A stretch of 64,000 nucleotides of DNA from positions 1-64,000 of the forward strand of contig NZ_JADPRZ010000014.1 in the NCBI RefSeq assembly GCF_017347095.1, in the 5' to 3' direction. Positions 17,303 to 27,107 of this stretch are shown one piece after another. The first letter of the stretch is position 1; every line of letters begins with the position of its first letter. Made by a program: the position numbers and the translations under genes. Under the pieces are notes generated by a model. That model did not search any database. It was given only the letters and a program-made list of their open reading frames with translations, and was not told the origin of the DNA. Source of the stretch: Sporosarcina sp. E16_8. Lineage in GTDB: Bacteria; Bacillota; Bacilli; Bacillales_A; Planococcaceae.

Positions 17303-18907
17303 ATGGGGAAAGGCAATAAAGCACTAGTAGCTTTAATCATTACGGGACTATTATTTGCGGGATGTAGTAAGGGGAGCGGCACATCATCTGAAGATTATGA
17401 GCTGAAAGATGTCACATTTCCATTGGAAGAAGCGGTGTCTTTAAAGTTCATGACGCAGAGCTCGCCTTTAGCACCTACAGATCCAAATGAAAAGTTAATT
17501 TACAAACGATTGGCGGAAGAAACGGGTGTCAATATTGAATGGAAAAACTATACGAGTGATTCGTTTGTTGAAAAGAGAAACTTGACAGTTGCGAGTGGCG
17601 ATTTACCAGATGCTATTTTAGATGCCGGCTACAATGATTATGATCTTCAAAAGTTAGGGAAAGATGGCACGATTATTGCTGTGGAAGATCTCATCGACCA
17701 GTACATGCCTAACTTTAAAAAAGTATTGGAGGAAAAACCAGAGTACAAATCCATGATTACAGCAACAGACGGCCATATTTATGCTTTTCCATGGATTGAG
17801 GAATTGGGTGCAGGGAAAGAAAGTATTCACTCCATTGATACATTCCCATGGATTAACGTGGAGTGGCTGAACAATTTAGGATTGGATATGCCAACCAATG
17901 CAGAAGAGCTAAAAGAAGTGTTACTGGCTTTCAAAAATGATGATCCGAACGGCAATGGTCAAGCCGATGAAATCCCACTTTCTTTCATCATTAACCATGG
18001 AGGGGAAGACCTTGCGTTTTTATTCAATCCATTTGGTTTGGGCGATAACTGGGATCATACGGTCGTTTCCAATGACGGTAAAGTCGTTTTTACAGCAGCT
18101 GACGAAGGCTATCGCGATGCAATGATGTACTTTGCTGACTTATATAAAAACAACCTCATTGATGAAGAAGCTTTTGAACAAGACTTCAATACGTATTTGG
18201 CCAAAGGAAAAGACCTGAAATATGGATTATATTTCACATGGGACAAAGCCAATATTACTGGCGACAATGATCAGTATGAACTAATGCCACCACTTGCTGA
18301 TGCGACAGGAAATGTCCATGTTGCACGTACAAATGGTATGGGCTTTGACAGAGGGAAAATGGTCATTACAAGTACTAATAAAAACTTGGAGTTAACGGCC
18401 AAATGGATTGACCAACTTTATGATCCGGTGCAATCTGTGCAAAATAACTGGGGAACTTATGGCGATACAGAGCAACAAAATATCTTTGAGTTTGACGAAA
18501 GTGCCAATATGCTAAAACATCTTGCATTGGAAGGAACGGCACCTGTTGAGCTAAGACAAAAAACAAATATAGGCGGACCATTAGTAATTCTGGATGAATA
18601 CTATGGAACAGTTACGACAAAGCCGGATGATGCTGTGGGGAGACTAAATTTGATGAAAGAAGTAATGGTACCACATATGAATGCCGACAATATATATCCA
18701 AAAGTATTTTTCTCTCTTGATGAGTTAAAAGAGCTATCGACGATCGAAGCAGATTTATTCGCTTATGTTCACAGAAAGCGAGCAGAGTGGATTAAAACTG
18801 GGAAATCCGAAGAAGAGTGGGAAGAATATTTAGCAGAGCTAGATCGATTGAAATATCCTACGTGGCTACAAATTAAACAAGACGGTTATGACCGGAATTC
18901 AAACTAA
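17303..18907 (+). CDS. Extracellular sugar-binding lipoprotein, LplA-like
   Basis: This 534-residue solute-binding protein has a signal peptide ending in the lipobox LFAGC (cysteine near residue 22) and is long, as in the LplA/YtcQ group that binds large oligosaccharides. Motifs include SGDLPDAILDAGYNDYDLQKLGKDG and DPNGNGQADEIPLS, a calcium-loop-like stretch. Genomic context makes fructo-oligosaccharides the likely ligand. It follows the permease genes by 17 bases. Confidence 0.9.
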   Translation: MGKGNKALVALIITGLLFAGCSKGSGTSSEDYELKDVTFPLEEAVSLKFMTQSSPLAPTDPNEKLIYKRLAEETGVNIEWKNYTSDSFVEKRNLTVASGDLPDAILDAGYNDYDLQKLGKDGTIIAVEDLIDQYMPNFKKVLEEKPEYKSMITATDGHIYAFPWIEELGAGKESIHSIDTFPWINVEWLNNLGLDMPTNAEELKEVLLAFKNDDPNGNGQADEIPLSFIINHGGEDLAFLFNPFGLGDNWDHTVVSNDGKVVFTAADEGYRDAMMYFADLYKNNLIDEEAFEQDFNTYLAKGKDLKYGLYFTWDKANITGDNDQYELMPPLADATGNVHVARTNGMGFDRGKMVITSTNKNLELTAKWIDQLYDPVQSVQNNWGTYGDTEQQNIFEFDESANMLKHLALEGTAPVELRQKTNIGGPLVILDEYYGTVTTKPDDAVGRLNLMKEVMVPHMNADNIYPKVFFSLDELKELSTIEADLFAYVHRKRAEWIKTGKSEEEWEEYLAELDRLKYPTWLQIKQDGYDRNSN

Positions 18908-18925
18908 TAGAGGAGGAAATAGTGA

Positions 18926-20380
18926 GTGACCACATATAATCTTGAGAAGTATAGACCGACCTTACACTTTGCACCACAGAAAAATTGGATGAATGATCCG
19001 AACGGAATGGTATATTTTAAAGGTGAATATCATCTGTTCTTTCAGTACAATCCAGATGACAGCATATGGGGTCCCATGCATTGGGGCCATGCTGTCAGTC
19101 AGGATATGATTGACTGGCAGGAGTTGCCGATTGCCCTCTACCCAGATGAATTAGGGACAATTTTTTCAGGAAGTGCTGTAGTAGATTGGCAGAATACATC
19201 AGGTTTTTTCCCGGTTGAGCCAGGAATTGTAGCGATTTTTACGCATCATTTGGATAAGGCAGATGGAACGCCGGCTATTCAAACCCAAAGTCTTGCCTTT
19301 AGTCATGACCAAGGCCGAACATGGACAAAGTACGAAGGGAATCCTGTACTTCAACACCCGACAAAAGTAGATTTTAGGGATCCGAAAGTGTTTTGGCATA
19401 CTGAAACGGCCAAATGGTTGATGACGTTAGCGACAGGACAAACGGTAACATTTTACTCTTCACCGAACTTAATAGATTGGCGATTTGAGAGCGAGTTTGG
19501 AGATAATATTGGTTCTCATGATGGCGTTTGGGAATGTCCTGATCTATTTGAATTAGGTGTGGACAATAGTGAAGAGAAGAAGTGGGTGCTATTGGTCAGT
19601 ATTGGGGACAGCCCTCAATTTGAGAGTGGCTCAAGAACGCAATACTTTGTAGGTTCTTTTGATGGCTCTACTTTTACAGCTGATAACCAAGAGATTCAGT
19701 GGCTGGATTTTGGCAAAGATAATTATGCAGGTGTTAGTTTTTCGGATATACCTAATGAAGATGGTCGAAGAATTTATCTGGGCTGGATGAGTAATTGGCG
19801 CTATGCCAACCAAGTACCGACTGAGGGTTGGAGAAGTCAGATGACGTTGCCGAGAACACTAGCGTTACAACATTTTGGAGATCAACTACTGGTCGTTCAA
19901 AATCCTGTTAAGGAACTAGATTCATACTTTACAAAAGTTGTTGAAATTGAAGATGTGTTAATCAACAGCGAAGAGACGAAAACATTTGCGGTGGATAGGC
20001 CGAGTGTGGAGATTGTTTTAGAGATTGATAATCATGACGCGAAGCAGTTCGGTATCGTGTTATCCCATACGGAAAGCCAAAAAACATTACTAACAATAGA
20101 TTCAGAGACAAATCATATCACGTTGGATAGAAAGAATTCGGGAGAAATTACATTCTCGAAAAACTTTTCGAATCTCCAAGAATTGAACCTACAAGTTACA
20201 AGTAAGATGAAATTGCGAATTATTGTAGATTCATCGTCTATCGAAATATTCGTGAATGAGGGTGCTTATGCTGTAACGAGCTTGATTTATCCGGATAAGG
20301 TCTGTGAAGAGATTGTCCTTTTTGCATCAGGTGGAGCTATCCAGTTAACAAATAGTTATATTTCAGCAAGTCACTCATGA
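18926..20380 (+). CDS. Glycoside hydrolase family 32 (sucrase/fructanase), cytoplasmic
   Basis: The 484-residue enzyme has a five-bladed propeller plus a C-terminal beta-sandwich. Catalytic marks are the nucleophile motif WMNDPNG (about residues 21-27), RDPKVFW with the transition-state aspartate, and WECPDLFEL with the acid/base glutamate. There is no signal peptide, so it acts inside the cell on sugars brought in by the adjacent importer and releases fructose. GTG at 18926 is the start, with AGGAGG about ten bases upstream; the nearby GTG at 18922 is out of frame. Confidence 0.94.
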   Translation: MTTYNLEKYRPTLHFAPQKNWMNDPNGMVYFKGEYHLFFQYNPDDSIWGPMHWGHAVSQDMIDWQELPIALYPDELGTIFSGSAVVDWQNTSGFFPVEPGIVAIFTHHLDKADGTPAIQTQSLAFSHDQGRTWTKYEGNPVLQHPTKVDFRDPKVFWHTETAKWLMTLATGQTVTFYSSPNLIDWRFESEFGDNIGSHDGVWECPDLFELGVDNSEEKKWVLLVSIGDSPQFESGSRTQYFVGSFDGSTFTADNQEIQWLDFGKDNYAGVSFSDIPNEDGRRIYLGWMSNWRYANQVPTEGWRSQMTLPRTLALQHFGDQLLVVQNPVKELDSYFTKVVEIEDVLINSEETKTFAVDRPSVEIVLEIDNHDAKQFGIVLSHTESQKTLLTIDSETNHITLDRKNSGEITFSKNFSNLQELNLQVTSKMKLRIIVDSSSIEIFVNEGAYAVTSLIYPDKVCEEIVLFASGGAIQLTNSYISASHS

Positions 20381-20404
20381 TATGTATGGAGAGGAGAATG
20401 TGTC

Positions 20405-21271
20405 TTGCTAGGCGCAATTGAAGCAGGTGGAACAAAGTTTATCTGTGCTGTGGGGGATATGGATTTTAATGTGATTGAGCTAATTGAAATTCCAACGACA
20501 ACGCCTGCTGAGACTATGGTGAAAGTTCAGGAATTCTTTCAACAATTTGAGATTCAAGCATTAGGAGTGGGCACTTTTGGTCCGGCTGATATTAACACGA
20601 ACTCTGCAAGTTATGGTTGTATTACAACGACGCCTAAAGTAAAATGGCAACATTTTAATATCCTGTCATCGTTAAAAGAATACTTGGATGTCCCGATGGT
20701 GTTCGATACGGATGTCAATATTGCCGCATTGGGAGAGGCGAAGTTTGGAGCCGCTCAGGATGTTGATAGCTGTATCTATATCACGATTGGGACTGGAATC
20801 GGCGTGGGCGCGGTGAATAATGGTAAGATGCTGCATGGAATTAGTCATCCTGAGATGGGGCATGTCACGGTCAGAAGGCATCCAGATGATCATTTCGAGG
20901 GCGATTGTCTATTTCACCGTGATTGTTTGGAGGGACTAGCCTCTGGACCAGCGATTGAAAAAAGATGGGACCAGAAAGCTGTGTTGCTTGAAGGTCGACC
21001 GGAAGTGTGGGAAATCGAAGGCTATTATATTGCTCAAGCGTTAATGACGTATATTCTAACGCTATCACCTGAAAGAATTATTCTAGGTGGTGGGGTCATG
21101 AGGCAAAGACAATTGTTGCCCGTTATCTACAAACATTTGCAGGCGATGAATAATCATTATTTGGCTTTCCCACAGCTGGAGGACCAGATAGCTGATTATA
21201 TTGTAACACCTGGCATTGAAGGACTTTCAGCGATTAAAGGTGCATTTTATTTGGCGAAGGGTGAGTTGTAA
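20405..21271 (+). CDS. ROK family fructokinase
   Basis: This 288-residue sugar kinase has the ATP-binding ROK start LGAIEAGGTKFICAVG and a zinc site formed by H and C residues in HFEGDCLFHRDCLEGLASGP, typical of bacterial ROK fructokinases such as GmuE/YdhR. It phosphorylates the fructose released by the upstream GH32 enzyme to fructose 6-phosphate. The start is TTG at 20405 with GAGAGGAGA upstream; the ATG at 20398 is in another frame. It ends the first part of the fructan operon. Confidence 0.92.
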   Translation: MLGAIEAGGTKFICAVGDMDFNVIELIEIPTTTPAETMVKVQEFFQQFEIQALGVGTFGPADINTNSASYGCITTTPKVKWQHFNILSSLKEYLDVPMVFDTDVNIAALGEAKFGAAQDVDSCIYITIGTGIGVGAVNNGKMLHGISHPEMGHVTVRRHPDDHFEGDCLFHRDCLEGLASGPAIEKRWDQKAVLLEGRPEVWEIEGYYIAQALMTYILTLSPERIILGGGVMRQRQLLPVIYKHLQAMNNHYLAFPQLEDQIADYIVTPGIEGLSAIKGAFYLAKGEL

Positions 21272-21355
21272 TGGGGGTCTCCTTTGAACTCGCTTTGGCG
21301 AGAGGCACCCCCTAGCACTGTAGCATATTCAATGGCATTCTTTATTTCAACCTAT
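21271..21355 (+). repeat. Structured dispersed repeat, copy A (short)
   Basis: This copy shares GAGGCA.CCCCTAGC and TATTCAATGGCATTCTTTA with the other copies. GGGGGT pairs with ACCCCC, and an inner CTCGC/GCGAG hairpin with a TTTG loop replaces the longer hairpin of copies C and D. The left arm is missing. It lies between the fructokinase and GH32 lipoprotein genes. Confidence 0.65.
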
Positions 21356-21367
21356 CAAGAATCAAGA

Positions 21368-21420
21368 TTCAAGATCAAATCAATTGTTTTTTTATGCAAT
21401 TGGTTTGGTCTTGAATTTTT
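21368..21420 (+). terminator. Large hairpin after the fructokinase gene
   Basis: A 19-bp stem (21368-21386 with 21397-21415, two G-U pairs) is followed by TTTTTATT and has seven T in its loop. It fits a terminator for the upstream operon. Its right arm overlaps the -35 box of the next promoter. Confidence 0.7.
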
Positions 21421-21438
21421 ATTGAAAGCGCTTATATT
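21411..21438 (+). promoter_or_regulatory. Promoter and cre-like site of the GH32 lipoprotein gene
   Basis: TTGAAT (21411-21416) and TATATT (21433-21438) with a 16-base spacer form a promoter candidate. TGAAAGCGCTTATA at 21423-21436 matches the CcpA consensus TGWAANCGNTNWCA at 13 of 14 positions and overlaps the -10 box, so catabolite repression by CcpA is likely. Confidence 0.65.
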
Positions 21439-21456
21439 AGGGAGAGTGAAGATGAT

Positions 21457-23316
21457 TTGAAAATGAAAAGACTTATTTTGTCGATGATAGGGATGTTTAT
21501 TTTTCTAGTCGGGTGCAGTGAAGTTGAACCAGATATAAAGGGGGATAAAGATTTGAAGGCAGTGGGTCTTAGTAAGAAGCAGGCAGCGAATGCTGATTAT
21601 TATACGGAAAAGTATCGGCCACAGTATCATTTTTCAACGCCGTCAGGGAATTTAGCAGATCCAAATGGACTTATTTATTTTGAAGGAGAATATCATTTAT
21701 TTCATCAAAAGAATGGTAACTGGGCGCATGCCATTAGTACAGATATGCTCAATTGGGAACACTTTCCCGTCGCATTGGAGCATGATTTACTTGGGCAAGC
21801 CTTATCTGGTAGTACGGTTGTGGACTGGAATGATTCCAGCGGATTGTTTGATGGGAAGGCAGGTTTAGTTGCCTTTTATACGAGTACTGAGGGCGGAGAA
21901 GCACAGGGGATGGCCTATAGTAAGGACAAAGGGAGAACATGGGAGCGGTATAAAGGCAATCCGATTATTGAAAATCCCGGTATAAAAGACTTCCGCGATC
22001 CAAAAGTATTTTGGCATGAGGATACAAATAAGTGGGTAATGGTGATTTCTACGAATCAGAGTGTCACGTTCTACAATTCTGTTAATCTGATTGATTGGAC
22101 GTTTCAGAGTCAATTCGGAGATGATGAAGGTTCGCATGTCGCTGTGTGGGAGTGTCCGGAATTATTCCAGCTACCTGTAAACGGGGATAAGGGGAATCAG
22201 AAGTGGGTTCTTCATGTTAGTGTCGGGGATAATGATGCAACGAATGGTTCAACGGCTCAATACTTCATTGGAGAATTTGATGGAATGACGTTTGTAAACG
22301 ACAATCCCCCAGAAACAGTACTAACCACTGATTTTGGACAAGATTTTTATGCGGCACAGTCATTTTCTGATATACCTGATGAGGATGGTCGAAGGATCTG
22401 GCTTGGCTGGATGGCGAATTGGCGCTATCCATACCAATCTCCAACAGATCCATGGATGGGCTCCATGTCTATTCCGCGTGAGTTATCACTTCGGACAATC
22501 GAAGATGGTAGTATTCGGCTTTTCCAAGGACCTATTAAAGAAATAGAGAGCTTACGGGCAGGGGCTCATCATGTGGAGGCATTCCAATTAGAAGGCGACC
22601 ATCCGATTGATACATTTATGAGTACAACATTTGAATTTGAAATGATTGTTGAGTGGGATGATGTAGAAGAGTTCGGCATTCGTCTCCGACAATCCGAGGA
22701 GGAAGAAACTGTATTTGGCGTCGATACAGCGACGAATAAAATATTTTTGGATCGTTCAAATGCAGGGCTGAAACAATTAACGGATCGTAACGGAAATATG
22801 TTTCAGTTCGGCAATCGTCACGAAACAGAATATCCAATGGGGCGAAAACAGATTAAAATAAGAGGTCTTGTGGATGAATCTTCAATTGAGCTATTTGTCA
22901 ATGAAGGTGAATTTACATTCACTAAATTGATCTATACAAAACCGACAAATAATGCAATTGAATTATATACAAAGGGTGGTAGTGTGGATGTCGTGCTATT
23001 GGACTTCTTTGAATTGCATTCGACATGGCGAGAACGTCCTCAAGCAGAAGAAATGACGGGGATTATAGTCAGTGAAGAATATATCACGTTAAAAGTTGGA
23101 GAAATGACGACTGTTAAGGCACAGGCGAAGCCGAATGGATATGTTTATGATGAAAGCTATACATGGGAAGTTGAACTGCCGAATCTAGTGGGAATCACAG
23201 AGCAGGATGATTCAACGATTTCTGTGAAGGCTTTGGAACCTGGTGTTACGAATATTACTATAAGTGATGCAAGTGGTAAGATTACTAAGGTGATGAAGGT
23301 AAGGGTTCATTCGTAA
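21457..23316 (+). CDS. Secreted GH32 fructanase lipoprotein with Big_2-like domain
   Basis: This 619-residue exported enzyme probably cleaves levan or inulin outside the cell and feeds the importer. It has a lipoprotein signal ending in LVGC (cysteine near residue 20), a GH32 propeller with DPNG (about residues 67-70), RDPKVFW and WECPELFQL, a beta-sandwich, and a C-terminal Big_2-like domain (about residues 535-619) containing VGEMTTVKAQAKP. The usual WMNDPNG is LADPNG here, so the residues before the nucleophile differ although the aspartate is kept. The start is TTG 21457 (GGGAGAG upstream); ATG 21463 is an alternative. Confidence 0.88.
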   Translation: MKMKRLILSMIGMFIFLVGCSEVEPDIKGDKDLKAVGLSKKQAANADYYTEKYRPQYHFSTPSGNLADPNGLIYFEGEYHLFHQKNGNWAHAISTDMLNWEHFPVALEHDLLGQALSGSTVVDWNDSSGLFDGKAGLVAFYTSTEGGEAQGMAYSKDKGRTWERYKGNPIIENPGIKDFRDPKVFWHEDTNKWVMVISTNQSVTFYNSVNLIDWTFQSQFGDDEGSHVAVWECPELFQLPVNGDKGNQKWVLHVSVGDNDATNGSTAQYFIGEFDGMTFVNDNPPETVLTTDFGQDFYAAQSFSDIPDEDGRRIWLGWMANWRYPYQSPTDPWMGSMSIPRELSLRTIEDGSIRLFQGPIKEIESLRAGAHHVEAFQLEGDHPIDTFMSTTFEFEMIVEWDDVEEFGIRLRQSEEEETVFGVDTATNKIFLDRSNAGLKQLTDRNGNMFQFGNRHETEYPMGRKQIKIRGLVDESSIELFVNEGEFTFTKLIYTKPTNNAIELYTKGGSVDVVLLDFFELHSTWRERPQAEEMTGIIVSEEYITLKVGEMTTVKAQAKPNGYVYDESYTWEVELPNLVGITEQDDSTISVKALEPGVTNITISDASGKITKVMKVRVHS

Positions 23317-23356
23317 AAGTTCCTGCACTAATGTTTCATAGTACGAGGAGGGCACA

Positions 23357-23935
23357 ATGAAAACAGAGAAAGAAAAAATGCTAGCTGGCGAATTGTATTG
23401 TCCCTCGGATCTTGAATTAACAAAAGAACGGGAAAACGCTCGTCGGTTAACGAGGTTATTTAATGAGACGTTGGAAAATAAACCTAGTGAACGGGCTAGA
23501 TTACTAAAAGAGTTATTTGGTTCAACTGGCAAGGATCTTACTATTGAGCCAAGCTTACGCTGTGATTATGGTTCTAACATCCATGTCGGTGAAAATTTTT
23601 ACGCCAATTTTGATTGTGTGTTTTTGGATGTATGTGAAATTAGGATTGGTGATAATTGTATGATTGCTCCAGGTGTACATATTTACACAGCTACTCATCC
23701 ACTAGATCCAATGGAACGAATTGCGGGTTTGGAATATGGTAAGCCAGTCACAATTGGTGATAATGTATGGATTGGTGGCAAAGCTGTAATTAACCCTGGA
23801 ATAACCATCGGAAATAATGTAGTGATTGCATCAGGCGCGATTGTGACCAAAGATGTATCGGATAATGTGGTTATAGGTGGAAACCCAGCGATAATTATTA
23901 AAGAGATTGATGTAGAGGGACGACTACCTATATAA
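23357..23935 (+). CDS. Sugar O-acetyltransferase (maltose/galactoside type)
   Basis: The 192-residue protein has an N-terminal Mac domain ([22 protein letters not shown]) and left-handed beta-helix hexapeptide repeats with [19 protein letters not shown] (catalytic histidine) and [16 protein letters not shown]. It transfers acetyl from acetyl-CoA to a sugar hydroxyl, a detoxification-like step for excess sugar. It follows the GH32 lipoprotein gene by 40 bases with a GAGGAGGG site and probably shares its transcript. Confidence 0.92.
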   Translation: MKTEKEKMLAGELYCPSDLELTKERENARRLTRLFNETLENKPSERARLLKELFGSTGKDLTIEPSLRCDYGSNIHVGENFYANFDCVFLDVCEIRIGDNCMIAPGVHIYTATHPLDPMERIAGLEYGKPVTIGDNVWIGGKAVINPGITIGNNVVIASGAIVTKDVSDNVVIGGNPAIIIKEIDVEGRLPI

Positions 23936-23959
23936 GTTGACTTAATGATTCTATGTAAT

Positions 23960-24095
23960 TTTCAGCGAAGGCGTCTACTGGGGTAGCCGGAGCAATAAGG
24001 CTGACAGTGATTTTCTGTTCGGCTTATTGTGGGAGGCATCCCCTAGCGCCAAGCGTTGTTGGTAGGATTCTTTATTACAATATATATTACAATGG
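23960..24095 (+). repeat. Structured dispersed repeat, copy B
   Basis: The copy has all three nested stems: AGCG..GGCG with CGCC..GCG, GGGGTAGCC with GGCATCCCC, and an inner hairpin CAATAAG (23993-23999) / CTTATTG (24023-24029). The inner stem sequence differs from copies C and D (CCCTAAG/CTTAGGG), yet pairing is kept. It follows the acetyltransferase gene. Confidence 0.8.
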
Positions 24096-24131
24096 ATTAT
24101 TAGGAAACAAGGATAAATTCATAATACGAAG

Positions 24132-24173
24132 AAAAAATCTGTCAGAGAAATGATTATTTCTCTGACAGATTTT
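24132..24173. terminator. Strong bidirectional terminator
   Basis: A 17-bp stem (AAAATCTGTCAGAGAAA / TTTCTCTGACAGATTTT) with A/T-rich flanks lies between convergent genes, so it can stop transcription from both sides. The following 24174-24462 shows nothing I can identify. Confidence 0.85.
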
Positions 24174-24462
24174 AATTTGCACAATATATTCTGCTTGGCA
24201 GATAACGATGGGCGAACACAAGAATCCCGTAACTGTTAGTCCAAGATTTAAAAGAGGTTTATGTGTTGAACGTTGACCTTTAAATAATAAAGAACTTTAA
24301 AGCGTAAGTTTTACAGCTTTAAGATTTAAGCGTTGAGCTTTTATCATCATTATTTAGTAGATTAGATTGTAAGTTGGGTGTTGGTTTTACTTGTTTCCCA
24401 AAGAAATACCAACAAAAGAAGGGTCTTGTGGATATCGTTTTCGAATACTCATGCAAGGGCAG

Positions 24463-25092
24463 TTAAACTGTAACTTTTGTCAGTGCATTCGATTCTGAAA
24501 GCACTGCGTCTACTTCTGCTTTGAAGTGTGTGATTTTTTCATCTAATGTTTCGATTCGTGTATTGATTTTGAGTGGATCGATTAAAATATATTCGTTGCG
24601 TTCCATGAATGCTTTTGTATGTAGCTCAACTTCTTCTTTTTTCGCGTTTTCTTTGCTTCCTAAAATAGCTGTTAAGTACTCTTCTAGGCGTTTCGGCAGG
24701 GACTCATTTTCTTTTGTGAGCTTGTTGATGGCTATTCTCCGGGCCTCAATCATGGAGACCAGCAACTTTTCTTCATTTTCAATAGAGGTTTTACGCTCGA
24801 TTGCTTTGGCAATAGTCATAGTTTCACCAGCGACGCTTACTTCTGTCATAGCGTTCGATTGCACGATTGCATCTTTAATGTGAATGCGTCGTTCGATTAA
24901 TGAAACGACTTTATCAAAACCTGATTGGATTGTTTTTTCGTAGTCTTCGATGGAAAGACCTTTAACTTTTTGAGCAGATTTACGGTCTGTTGCCACATGA
25001 TCTGCCTCTTTAATAGCTTTCGTAATGCGCTCGTTTAAGGTTTTTAATTCTGATAAAGCGCGATGGATCGACATTGTTTGCATAGTTGTCAT
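24463..25092 (-). CDS. Hypothetical coiled-coil protein
   Basis: This 209-residue soluble, charged protein is almost entirely helical by composition, with heptad-like segments near residues 10-35, 95-150 and 180-205. GGAGG lies eight bases before the ATG at 25092. No signal peptide, membrane segment or catalytic motif is visible. Similar helical proteins occur in prophage regions, but no phage genes lie nearby, so I give no function. Confidence 0.65.
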   Translation of the reverse strand: MTTMQTMSIHRALSELKTLNERITKAIKEADHVATDRKSAQKVKGLSIEDYEKTIQSGFDKVVSLIERRIHIKDAIVQSNAMTEVSVAGETMTIAKAIERKTSIENEEKLLVSMIEARRIAINKLTKENESLPKRLEEYLTAILGSKENAKKEEVELHTKAFMERNEYILIDPLKINTRIETLDEKITHFKAEVDAVLSESNALTKVTV

Positions 25093-25352
25093 TTAATCAT
25101 CCTCCATAATGGCTTTGTTCATGAAAGTATACCATATATAACCAATCTGTACGGCGAAGAAGTTGATATATGACAATGGTAGAAGTGTTGACGTTGGCAG
25201 TTGTGGACAAGGATAGTGAAATTTTCCTCAGTATTTACAAGGTAACCGTGTCGCTTTTGTATTCATAAACACACTGCTTTCTATTAATAACTGAAAATAA
25301 AGATATGTATACAAGCAAGTTTACAGTATAATTTAGCCAATGTGCTTTTTAA

Positions 25353-27107
25353 ATGGAGGGGATTTCGCTGTTAGACTTGCTTGTCATAATGTTGGAAAGA
25401 GTGGGCATGATCGTAGCAGTCGCCTTCATTCTAACCCGTTTTCAGTTCTTTAAAAATTTGGTCCATCATGATAAATTGAATCGCAAGCAGGAGCTTACGG
25501 CGATTTTGTTCTTTGGGTTTTTCGGTATTGTGGGTACGTATTTTGGGGTTGCGCTTAATATGAATACACTGCATTTTAATAGTGTCGCAACAGTATTGAC
25601 GTCGGATGAGGCTATTGCGAACTCGCGTGTTATTGGAGTGGTTGTTGCGGGTTTGTTAGGGGGCTACCGTGTGGGCATTGGTGCGGGACTGATTGCCGGT
25701 ATTCATCGCATGACATTGGGTGGATTTACAGCAATCTCTTGCGGTCTGTCAACAATCGTTGCAGGCATTGTCGCCGGCGCTTTTTATAGGAAAGGGAAAG
25801 CACTTAAACCAGTAACTGTGTTTGGCATTGGAGCACTTGCAGAAGCCATGCAGATGAGTATGATTCTGTTAATTTCCAAACCAGTTGAGAAAGCGTTCAC
25901 TTTAGTTGAGGTAATCGGTGTGCCGATGATTCTGGCCAATGGTGTCGGTACGGCCCTTTTTCTGTTAATTGTCCATAATGTTATCAGTGAACAGGAGAAA
26001 GTGACGGCATTGCAGGCGCAGAAAACGTTGCGCATTGCGAACCAGACACTCGGTTACTTGCGAACGGGCATGAACGCCGACACGGCGCAAGCTGTCTGCA
26101 CGATTTTATTCCGTGAATTACAACCCAGTGCGGTCGCCATGACGAATAAAACGGATATCCTTGCCCATGTTGGAGTAGCTAGTGATCACCACAAGGTAGG
26201 AAGCCCGATTCGTACGGATGAAACGAGAGATGTCATCCATCATGGCGGGTTGGTCGTTGTCAATGATGGTACTATCCACTGTGATTATCCAGGCTGTCGA
26301 TTAGGGGCGGCCGTAATTGCCCCACTCATAAGGCGTGGGGAAACGATTGGGACGCTAAAACTGTATTATCCATCTGAAAAAGTAATTACGGATGTCAGCA
26401 TCGAACTGATTGCTGGACTGAGTTCACTATTAAGTAACCAATTAGAAATCGCGGAAACCGATCGTGCGTATCAGTTGGCAAAAGAAGCGGAAATCAAAGC
26501 ATTGCAGGCACAAATTAGCCCTCACTTTTTATTTAATTCCATGAACATTATTGTGTCCTTGATTCGCACGGATCCCGATCAGGCGAGGAAGTTATTGACG
26601 TCCCTGTCCTACTTCTTGCGGCAGAATGTAACAGGTACAACGGCATCTCAAATATCTTTGGAACAAGAACTGTCGCATGTAAAAGCATATTTGGAAATTA
26701 TAGAAGCAAGATTTGTAGATAGACTGACCATTTTGTATGACGTGGATGACAATCTTTTGGCTGAAAAGATTCCGCCTTTCACATTGCAGCCGATTGTTGA
26801 GAATGCCATTCACCACGGCATTAATGATATGGTGAAAAACAGTATCATTAAAATGACTGTGCATGATGTAGGTACAGAAATCGAAATCAGAGTGGAAGAC
26901 AATGGAAAAGGGATTACTCCTGAACGGATTGCCATTTTGGGCTTGACCCAGATTGAGTCTGAAAGCGGAACCGGAGTGGGGTTATTCAACGTTAATCGCC
27001 GCTTAATGATGACGTTTGGTGACCAAGCCGCATTATCAATCAAAAGCGAACGGAATGAAGGAACAATTATTTCATTTCGTATCCCCAAATTGGAGGTAGG
27101 CGTGTGA
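25353..27107 (+). CDS. lytS: Sensor histidine kinase, LytS type
   Basis: The 584-residue membrane sensor has a 5TM-LYT domain (about residues 5-205, several membrane segments), a GAF-like domain (about 225-365), a phospho-acceptor region QISPHFLFNSMNIIVSLIR (histidine near 393) and an ATPase domain with NAIHHGIND and DNGKGI. The first ATG (25353) is part of the ribosome site GGAGGGG, so the real start is probably CTG 25368 or TTG 25377. It overlaps the regulator gene. LytS-type kinases sense pyruvate or wall-related signals; the cstA neighbour points to pyruvate. Confidence 0.92.
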   Translation: MEGISLLDLLVIMLERVGMIVAVAFILTRFQFFKNLVHHDKLNRKQELTAILFFGFFGIVGTYFGVALNMNTLHFNSVATVLTSDEAIANSRVIGVVVAGLLGGYRVGIGAGLIAGIHRMTLGGFTAISCGLSTIVAGIVAGAFYRKGKALKPVTVFGIGALAEAMQMSMILLISKPVEKAFTLVEVIGVPMILANGVGTALFLLIVHNVISEQEKVTALQAQKTLRIANQTLGYLRTGMNADTAQAVCTILFRELQPSAVAMTNKTDILAHVGVASDHHKVGSPIRTDETRDVIHHGGLVVVNDGTIHCDYPGCRLGAAVIAPLIRRGETIGTLKLYYPSEKVITDVSIELIAGLSSLLSNQLEIAETDRAYQLAKEAEIKALQAQISPHFLFNSMNIIVSLIRTDPDQARKLLTSLSYFLRQNVTGTTASQISLEQELSHVKAYLEIIEARFVDRLTILYDVDDNLLAEKIPPFTLQPIVENAIHHGINDMVKNSIIKMTVHDVGTEIEIRVEDNGKGITPERIAILGLTQIESESGTGVGLFNVNRRLMMTFGDQAALSIKSERNEGTIISFRIPKLEVGV

